18,626 nt of DNA from Propionibacterium sp. (GTDB lineage: Bacteria; Actinomycetota; Actinomycetes; Propionibacteriales; Propionibacteriaceae): positions 1 to 18,626 of the forward strand of contig JAAYAO010000016.1 in the NCBI GenBank assembly GCA_012719335.1, in the 5' to 3' direction. Each line of letters opens with the position of its first letter. Positions within the stretch are counted from its first letter, which is position 1. Positions 14,501-18,626 of the stretch are shown here, piece by piece. The position numbers were made by a program, and so were the translations under genes. The notes beneath the pieces were generated by a model. That model was not told the origin of the DNA, made no database searches, and worked only from the letters and a program-made list of their open reading frames with translations.

Positions 14501-15472
14501 TGAGATCGCGGTCGGATGGTTGTGGGTTTCGACCTTCATCAGCACATGGGTGTCGCCGGGGCGCTCGGTGAACGCCGACGGCGCGGTGTAGCCGGTGCCC
14601 GGGTCGGGTCGGAACCCGATGGTGGGGCCGCCGGCCATGATCGAGGAGTTGTCGGAGTAGGCCACCACGGTGCCGCTGTCGGGCCCGCCGGCCACCGCCT
14701 CGGTGTGCCGGATCATCCCGAACAGCGACCGCTCCCCCGGCTCCCCGTCCACGATGAACTCGGCGTTGAAGATCTTGTGCCGGCAGTGCTCGGAGTTCGC
14801 CTGGGCGAACATCGTCAACTCGACATCGGTTGGGTTGCGATCCATCCGGGTGAAGGCTTCGACCAGGTAGTCGATCTCGTCCTCCGACATCGCCCAGGCG
14901 TGGGTGGCGTTGGCCTGCTCCAGCGCAGCTCGGCCACCGCCGAGCACGTCGATGTGTTCCATCGCGGCCGGTGCGGAATCGACGAACAGTGCGGTCACCT
15001 CGGCGAGGTCGCCCAGCACCGATTCGGTCATCCGGTCGTGCAGCAGCGCGGCACAGGCCCGCCATTGCTCGTCGGTGAGCTCCGGGCCGGTCAACGTCAC
15101 GGTGTATTCGGTGACCCGCTCGACCCGGTCGACCGCGGCCACGCCACAGGTGTGCACGATGTCGGTGGCCTTGCTCGACCACGGGGAGATCGTGCCGACC
15201 CGCGGGGTGACCACGAACGTGGCGGTGTGCTCGGCGTCCCCCGGGCCCGGCGCATCGGACGCACCGGTGTCGAGGACGGCGGCGACCGCGCGGGCGTCGG
15301 TGTCGGACAGTTCCGTCGCGGACGCGACCAGGTGGACGTGCCGGGCCGTCACGGACCCGACCCCGGGGGCGGCTTCGCGCAGTCGCGGCAGCAGCGCGTC
15401 GAGGCGGAACTCGGGGAGGGCCGGGCCGCCCGGGAGCAACATCAGTTCGGGCGCGGGGGTCGAGGAGACCAT
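11540..15472 (-). CDS. purL: Long-form phosphoribosylformylglycinamidine synthase (PurL) with a degenerate glutaminase domain
   Basis: This 1310-residue enzyme makes FGAM from FGAR, ATP and an ammonia source in purine synthesis. It is the fused form: PurS-like N-terminal part, two FGAM-synthetase halves, then a glutamine amidotransferase domain (about 1062-1310). The synthetase motifs look intact: [91 protein letters not shown]. In the amidotransferase part the catalytic Cys of the LGVCNGCQ motif is Asn1156 ([10 protein letters not shown]), the second Cys is Ala, the triad Glu is Asp1277 (HPDRS; His1275 kept), and the GGFSYGD-like loop reads GAASFGD. Glutamine use is therefore doubtful. AAGGG precedes the ATG by nine bases; TAGCCT (15513-15518) is a possible -10 box. 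Confidence 0.95.
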   Translation of the reverse strand: MVSSTPAPELMLLPGGPALPEFRLDALLPRLREAAPGVGSVTARHVHLVASATELSDTDARAVAAVLDTGASDAPGPGDAEHTATFVVTPRVGTISPWSSKATDIVHTCGVAAVDRVERVTEYTVTLTGPELTDEQWRACAALLHDRMTESVLGDLAEVTALFVDSAPAAMEHIDVLGGGRAALEQANATHAWAMSEDEIDYLVEAFTRMDRNPTDVELTMFAQANSEHCRHKIFNAEFIVDGEPGERSLFGMIRHTEAVAGGPDSGTVVAYSDNSSIMAGGPTIGFRPDPGTGYTAPSAFTERPGDTHVLMKVETHNHPTAISPFPGAATGSGGEIRDEGATGRGSQPKAGLIGVMVSNLNLPDTDEPWEQQQYGAPAHFADPIEIVVQSSLGGASFNNEFGRPGLGGFFRVYEQTVDGVRRGYHKPIMSAGGLGSISVEHTHKVRFGAGTLLIQLGGPGMLIGMGGGAASSMAAETTTAELDFDSVQRSNPDMQRRAQEVIDACTALGADNPILAIHDVGAGGLSNAFPELVNDAGMGARFDLSAVPVADPGLAPKEIWSNESQERYVLAIAPESLPAFAEICERERALFTVLGVAVDDGRLVLADDGIEQGPGRNPAVDMPLEVLLGKAPRMTRDVTRVTRTTPALDTERFDDADALREAAHAVLRHPSVASKRFLITGGDRTAGGLTHRDQLVGPWQVPVADVAVTLTDLAGLSGQAMSSGERTPLAAVDAPASGRMAVAEAITNLLAAPITLNRVKLSCNWMAACGEEGEDAALYDTVHAVAMELCPALGVSVPVGKDSLSMRARWTDPDGTTKQVTSPVSLVVSAFASLPDVTGTLTPQIGAEQTLLLVDLGAGANRLGGSILAQVNDEFGGPVPDLDDPARLIALVDAVNTLRADGLIAAYHDRSDGGLWASVVEMALAGATGVDLSVDSTAALFTEELGAVLAVPTDRVAEAEAVLAAHGAADLTRRVGRTRDDRQVRVSVADRVMVDEALTDLGRSWDEVAWRMSRLRDNPVTADAEHEAFAAADDPGLHARLSFEPDTRSTAPSVDTGSRPRIALLREQGLTGRVETAWAFDRAGFEVLDVHMSDLQAGRFGLDEVAGLVVSGAASFGDVLGGGIGWAKNILTNPRLAEMFAAFFNRPDTFGLGINNGAQLFGALAELIPGAEGWPRFVRNTSDQFEARLSMVEVLDSPSLFFDGMAGSRLPVVVSSAEGRAEFTAVPGAVAAAVRFVDNHGQPTSAYPANPFGSPDGLAGVTTADGRFTALMVHPDRSLRNAQLSWAEGDLRAATGWWRMFTNARTHLG

Positions 15473-15547
15473 GGTGGTGGACCCTTCGGTCGGTGGTGCG
15501 GTGACGCCCCACAGGCTACCGCCGCGCCCCCGTCGCTCCCCTCCGGG

Positions 15548-16366
15548 TCAGTCGCCGTCGGGTTTCGGCAGTGGCTGCCACTCCTCGGCCACCGACGCGC
15601 TCCAGCGTGGTTCGCGGCGTTCCAGAAATGCCCGGACGCCTTCGCGTGCGTCGGGCTTGCCCATCACCCGGTGGTGGGCCTCGGTTTCCAACTCGGCCAC
15701 CTGCCGGGCCGAGTAGCCGTGTTCCAGGCAATCCCACAGGATGCGCTTGCTCAGTGCGGCCGACATCGGGGCCACGTGGGTGGCGATGTCAGCGGCGATG
15801 GTCAGGGCCCGGTCGAGCACCTCGGCATTGGGTACCGTCTCGGTGGCAATGCCCAACCGGGCCGCTTCGGCGCCGCCGAAGGTGCGGCCGGTGAGCAGCA
15901 GATCCGCGGCCACCGCCGCCCCCGCGATCCGCGGCAACGTCCAGTGCGACATGCAGTCGCCCAACACCCCGCGGCGGGCCTGGATCACCGCGTACTTGGC
16001 ATTGCTCGCCATCACCCGGATGTCGGCGTGCAGGGCGAGGGTGAAACCGATCCCGATCGCGTGGCCGTTGACCGCGGCGATCACCGGGGTGCGCAGTTCG
16101 AAGGCCGCCGGGTCGGTCGGGGACGCGCTGAAGGCCTGCGCATCCTCGGGTGCGGCGAACGGGTCGGTGCCGAAATCAGCCCCGGCGCAGAAGGCGTCCC
16201 CGGCACCGGTCAGCACGATCGCGCGTACCGCGTCGTCGGCGTCCAGGTCGCGGTAGGCCTCGTTGAGCAGGCGGCCCATCGCCGTGCTGTACGCGTTGCG
16301 TTTGTCCGGACGGTTCAGCGTCAACAGGGCCACCCCGTCGCCGACGTCCACCACCAAGTCGCTCAT
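15548..16366 (-). CDS. Enoyl-CoA hydratase/isomerase (crotonase) family protein
   Basis: This is a 272-residue crotonase-fold protein. Family features: VALLTLNRPDKRNAYSTAM at the start, LTGAGDAFCAGADF (oxyanion-hole strand), TPVIAAVNGHAIGIGFTLALHADIRVMASNAKYA, then QARRGVLGDCMSHWTLPRIAGAAVAADLLLTGRTFGGAEAARLGI. The positions where classical hydratases carry two catalytic Glu look different here (Gln/Gly-Asp in the QARRGVLGD stretch and Asp in AADLLLTG), so isomerase, dehydratase or other CoA chemistry is possible and plain hydration is uncertain. The ATG at 16366 is the only in-frame start that gives the family N-terminus. It diverges from pncA and lies 75 bases upstream of purL. Confidence 0.88.
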   Translation of the reverse strand: MSDLVVDVGDGVALLTLNRPDKRNAYSTAMGRLLNEAYRDLDADDAVRAIVLTGAGDAFCAGADFGTDPFAAPEDAQAFSASPTDPAAFELRTPVIAAVNGHAIGIGFTLALHADIRVMASNAKYAVIQARRGVLGDCMSHWTLPRIAGAAVAADLLLTGRTFGGAEAARLGIATETVPNAEVLDRALTIAADIATHVAPMSAALSKRILWDCLEHGYSARQVAELETEAHHRVMGKPDAREGVRAFLERREPRWSASVAEEWQPLPKPDGD

Positions 16367-16400
16367 CGGGGCAGCATGGCACGTCCCGGCGACCGGGCCG

Positions 16401-16429
16401 TTCACCTTTCCCGGCCCGTCGGACATGAT
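16401..16429 (+). promoter_or_regulatory. Possible leaderless promoter of pncA
   Basis: TTCACC (16401-16406), a 17-base spacer and CATGAT (16424-16429) precede the pncA ATG by six bases, which would put the transcription start at the start codon. The GGGGG run in between is too close to the ATG to serve as a normal ribosome-binding site. Confidence 0.4.
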
Positions 16430-16435
16430 GGGGGC

Positions 16436-17008
16436 ATGACAACCGCACTGTTGATCGTCGATGTTCAGAACGACTTCACCGAGGGTGGCGCGCTGGCGGT
16501 CACCGGGGGTGATGCCGTCGCGGCCGGGGTCACCCGGCATCTGGCCGAGCACGGTGCGCAGTATGCGCTGATCGCCGCCTCCCGGGATTGGCACGACCCC
16601 GACTCGGACAACTCCGGTCACCTGGCCGAAGCGCCCGACTACGTCGACACCTGGCCGGCCCACTGTGTCGCCGGCACCGAGGGCGCGGAATACGACCCGG
16701 GGCTGAACACCGAGCCGATCGATGTGCACGTCCGCAAGGGGCAGGGCATCCCGGCCTATTCGGCCTTCGAGGGCCGCACCGACGACGGCGCCACCCTGCT
16801 CGAGAAGCTCACCTCGGCCGGCATCACCGATCTGGACGTGGTCGGTCTGGCCACCGATCACTGCGTCCGGGCATCGGCCCTGGACGCGCGGGCCGCGGGC
16901 CTCGACGTGCGCGTGTTGTTGGAGCTGTGTGCCGGGGTGGCCGAGGACACCACCGAGGCGGCACTGGCCGAACTCCGCGAAGCCGGGGTCGAGCTGGTGG
17001 CGGGCTGA
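16436..17008 (+). CDS. pncA: Nicotinamidase (PncA)
   Basis: This 190-residue isochorismatase-fold enzyme is expected to hydrolyse nicotinamide to nicotinate and ammonia for NAD salvage; family members also activate pyrazinamide. The catalytic triad is Asp9 (IVDVQNDF), Lys101 (VRKGQG) and Cys143 (TDHCVRASALDA). Metal ligands are Asp51 and His53 (SRDWHDP) and probably His62. The WPAHCVAGTEGAEY motif (73-86) matches the WPxHCVxGTxGA signature of nicotinamidases, which separates them from other cysteine hydrolases. The end is tail-to-tail with acylphosphatase, only six bases apart. Confidence 0.94.
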   Translation: MTTALLIVDVQNDFTEGGALAVTGGDAVAAGVTRHLAEHGAQYALIAASRDWHDPDSDNSGHLAEAPDYVDTWPAHCVAGTEGAEYDPGLNTEPIDVHVRKGQGIPAYSAFEGRTDDGATLLEKLTSAGITDLDVVGLATDHCVRASALDARAAGLDVRVLLELCAGVAEDTTEAALAELREAGVELVAG

Positions 17009-17020
17009 CCCGGGTCAGCC
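17003..17020. terminator. Perfect 18-bp palindrome spanning two convergent stop codons
   Basis: GGCTGACCCGGGTCAGCC reads the same on both strands and contains the stop codons of pncA (17006-17008) and of acylphosphatase (17015-17017). As RNA it could form a small GC hairpin in either direction; with no separate loop the real stem would be about seven pairs. A bidirectional terminator is plausible but it has no T tract. Confidence 0.4.
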
Positions 17021-17281
17021 GATGGTGAAGCCCTTGAACTCGCCCTCGGGGTCGGTCAGTTCGGTTTCGACCTTGGTGACCTGCCCCGGCCCCGCTCCCC
17101 CGCGGATCGCACCCAACAACTGGCCCAGATTCTCGCGGGTACCCTCGGCGACCACCTCGACCGTGCCGTCCAGCAGGTTGTGTGCGTACCCGAGCAGACC
17201 CCGGGGACGCGCCTGGGATTGGACGAACCACCGGAACCCCACGCCCTGGACGTGTCCGTGCACGACCGCCTTCAACCGCAT
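17015..17281 (-). CDS. acyP: Acylphosphatase
   Basis: This small enzyme hydrolyses acyl phosphates such as acetyl phosphate or carbamoyl phosphate. At 88 residues from the ATG at 17281 it has the usual family length (about 90); an ATG six codons upstream is also in frame. The signature VVHGHVQGVGFRWFV carries the phosphate-binding loop and catalytic Arg17. Asn35 in YAHNLLDGTVEVVAEG is the second catalytic residue. The C-terminal KVETELTDPEGEFKGFTIG is the family's closing strand. It converges on pncA and is divergent from the YchJ-family gene. Confidence 0.95.
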   Translation of the reverse strand: MRLKAVVHGHVQGVGFRWFVQSQARPRGLLGYAHNLLDGTVEVVAEGTRENLGQLLGAIRGGAGPGQVTKVETELTDPEGEFKGFTIG

Positions 17282-17425
17282 CGTCTCGGAATTCCCCATG
17301 ACCGGGAACATACCCGGCCCGGCCACGTCGATCACAGCCCGCGTACCGGGTGTAGCCAGAAGTTCACCGGCCCGTCACACCCCCTGGGCCGGCGGCACCG
17401 ACGACCGAGCCCGAGAACAGAAACC

Positions 17426-17818
17426 ATGACCACTGCCCCGCCCTGCCCCTGCGACACCGGTAAGCCCTACCCGCAGTGTTGCGGCCGGTTCCATGCCGGA
17501 CGGCCCGCGCCGATGGCGGTGTCGTTGATGCGTTCGCGCTATGCCGCCTTCGCGATGGACCTGCCCGGGTACCTGCTCGACACGTGGCACCCGACCACCC
17601 GGCCGGAGTCGATCTCCCTCGATGCGGATCGGCGCTGGACCGGGTTGACGATCGAACACACCGAGGGCGGCAAGGCCTGGGACGAGGACGGGGTCGTGCA
17701 GTTCGCCGCCGCCTGGGAGTCACCCTCGGGTGCCACCGGGGTGTTGCGGGAACGCAGCCGGTTCACGATGGTGGACCAGCGCTGGTACTACGTGGGCGGC
17801 ATGCTGATCACCGAATGA
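17426..17818 (+). CDS. YchJ-family (UPF0225) protein with N-terminal SEC-C-type zinc motif
   Basis: This is a 130-residue protein that begins with a zinc-binding motif, CPC-x8-CC (Cys7, Cys9, Cys18, Cys19; PCPCDTGKPYPQCCGRFH), of the SEC-C type. The YchJ domain follows: AVSLMRSRYAAFAMDLPGYLLDTWHPTTRP, then a small NTF2-like sheet (WTGLTIEHTEGG, VVQFAAAW, LRERSRFTMVDQRWYYVGG). The role of the family is unknown. No clear ribosome-binding site precedes the ATG, but it is the start that keeps the CPC motif at the N-terminus. Its 3' end overlaps the opposing gene by 11 bases. Confidence 0.9.
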   Translation: MTTAPPCPCDTGKPYPQCCGRFHAGRPAPMAVSLMRSRYAAFAMDLPGYLLDTWHPTTRPESISLDADRRWTGLTIEHTEGGKAWDEDGVVQFAAAWESPSGATGVLRERSRFTMVDQRWYYVGGMLITE

Positions 17819-18626
17819 CCGAAATATCCCAATCGGTCACCGGCACCGCGTCCTTGCCGCAGGAGGCCGGCAGATCCGGCCAGTTGCCGCGTTCCTCCAC
17901 CTGCACCAGCCAGGTGTGACCCCCGGGGCGGCTGACCTCGACCAGCCCGTCGTCGCGCATCTCGGTGCGGAACACGCCCAGTTTCAGCTCCCCGACCAGT
18001 TGCCGCACATAGTGCTCGGCCGCCTGGGCGATCGGCGCCAACCCCGACAGGCCCCGGTTGTGGGCATCGTCCAGCAACAGCGCGGCGAACTCGCCGCGCT
18101 GGGCGGCCGCGTCGATGGCCAGCACGGCCAGTTCCGCGTCCAGCCTCGCCAGGGTGAGGCCCCACGGCAGCAGCACCCCGGTCGGGGCGAACCGGTGTCC
18201 GCCGGTGTGGTTGGTTTCCCACACCGCGCCGGGACGCTGCCCGGCCGCGTCGACCGCAACCGGACGGCCACGCAGCGCACAGCACAGGTCACGTTTGCCG
18301 TTGGTGCACACCAACAGCACCGGTTCGTGGGCGACCTCGAGTTCGGGCAGCGCGGCCAGCACCGCGTCGGGGGTCGCGCCGGTCAGCAGCCGCCAGTCGA
18401 ACTCCAGCAGCCGGGCCGGGTCACCGACCCGGCCGGTCACCATCCAGGGGGTACCGGTCAACCCACCGGCCAGGTACACCCGTCGTGGTTCGTCGGCGAT
18501 GTCGGCGTGTTGGGCCGGGTCGCGCAGCAGGGCGAACCGGGCACCGACCTGCTTGGCCAGGGCTTCGAACCGGGCTCCCAGGTCGGGGTCGAGATGGGAT
18601 TGGGTCGGCGCCAACCGTCCCCAGGC
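17808..18626 (-). CDS. Sucrase/ferredoxin-like (Suc_Fer-like) protein, cut by the right window edge
   Basis: The frame is open from the window edge to the stop at 17808 (272 codons visible), and the first visible residues (AWGRLAPTQSHLD) match an internal stretch of this family, so the true start lies beyond 18626. Conserved features are VCTNGKRDLCCALRGRPVA and VWETNHTGGHRFAPTGVLLPWG, the thioredoxin-fold [2Fe-2S] ferredoxin-like core; the N-terminal Cys of the family would be in the missing part. A role in electron transfer is inferred from the family, and sucrase activity is not established for most members. It ends tail-to-tail with the YchJ-family gene, overlapping by 11 bases. Confidence 0.88.
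   Translation of the reverse strand, partial: AWGRLAPTQSHLDPDLGARFEALAKQVGARFALLRDPAQHADIADEPRRVYLAGGLTGTPWMVTGRVGDPARLLEFDWRLLTGATPDAVLAALPELEVAHEPVLLVCTNGKRDLCCALRGRPVAVDAAGQRPGAVWETNHTGGHRFAPTGVLLPWGLTLARLDAELAVLAIDAAAQRGEFAALLLDDAHNRGLSGLAPIAQAAEHYVRQLVGELKLGVFRTEMRDDGLVEVSRPGGHTWLVQVEERGNWPDLPASCGKDAVPVTDWDISVIR

Noticed and set aside
14516..16435. Long upstream extension of the nicotinamidase frame
   Set aside because: The frame stays open for hundreds of codons antisense to purL and the crotonase gene, but only the part from 16436 has family similarity and a promoter-like context.

Overview
The window is high-GC DNA with strong G/C bias at codon third positions. This suggests an actinobacterium. 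A fused long-form PurL, several apparently leaderless promoters and an HsaA-type flavin monooxygenase fit that; Propionibacteriales is a plausible order, but this is inference. Most genes lie on the minus strand and the content is mainly chromosomal housekeeping and metabolism, with one short accessory patch around 8.8-10.3 kb. I saw no rRNA, tRNA, CRISPR array or transposase.

Layout. 1-1173: two minus-strand membrane proteins with related N-termini, the first cut by the window edge and apparently frameshifted, separated by a perfect 25-bp inverted repeat. 1342-3288: arsenite methyltransferase (arsM) behind a palindromic promoter region, preceded by an MDR-family zinc dehydrogenase. 3408-3640: a cluster of short actinobacterial-type repeats, including a 52-bp exact duplication at 103-bp offset. 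3642-5198: an nfeD/SPFH (stomatin-like) membrane operon. 5327-5671: a DUF2200 protein on the plus strand, converging on a PhyH-family dioxygenase that has lost its central part (5685-6158). 6255-8117: an STM3941-like membrane protein whose start codon is buried in a perfect hairpin, and an HsaA-like monooxygenase. 8322-8759: the ribosome-rescue hydrolase ArfB.

8832-10258 holds two convergent toxin-antitoxin modules: an RHH antitoxin with MazF on the plus strand and Phd/YefM with RelE on the minus strand. Each has an apparently leaderless antitoxin start and a palindromic candidate operator. 10475-11359 is an SMP-30/gluconolactonase-like hydrolase with a palindrome upstream. 11540-15472 is a 1310-residue PurL. 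15548-16366 is a crotonase-fold protein, diverging from a nicotinamidase (16436-17008). The right end holds acylphosphatase, a YchJ-family zinc protein and a sucrase/ferredoxin-like protein that runs off the window.

The observation I rate highest is that PurL keeps an intact-looking synthetase part, but its glutaminase domain has Asn where the catalytic Cys should be, Asp in place of the triad Glu, and an altered oxyanion region. It would then depend on free ammonia or on a partner glutaminase. The second is the PhyH protein, in which roughly the middle 40% of the fold, with the iron-binding His-x-Asp motif, is missing in frame.
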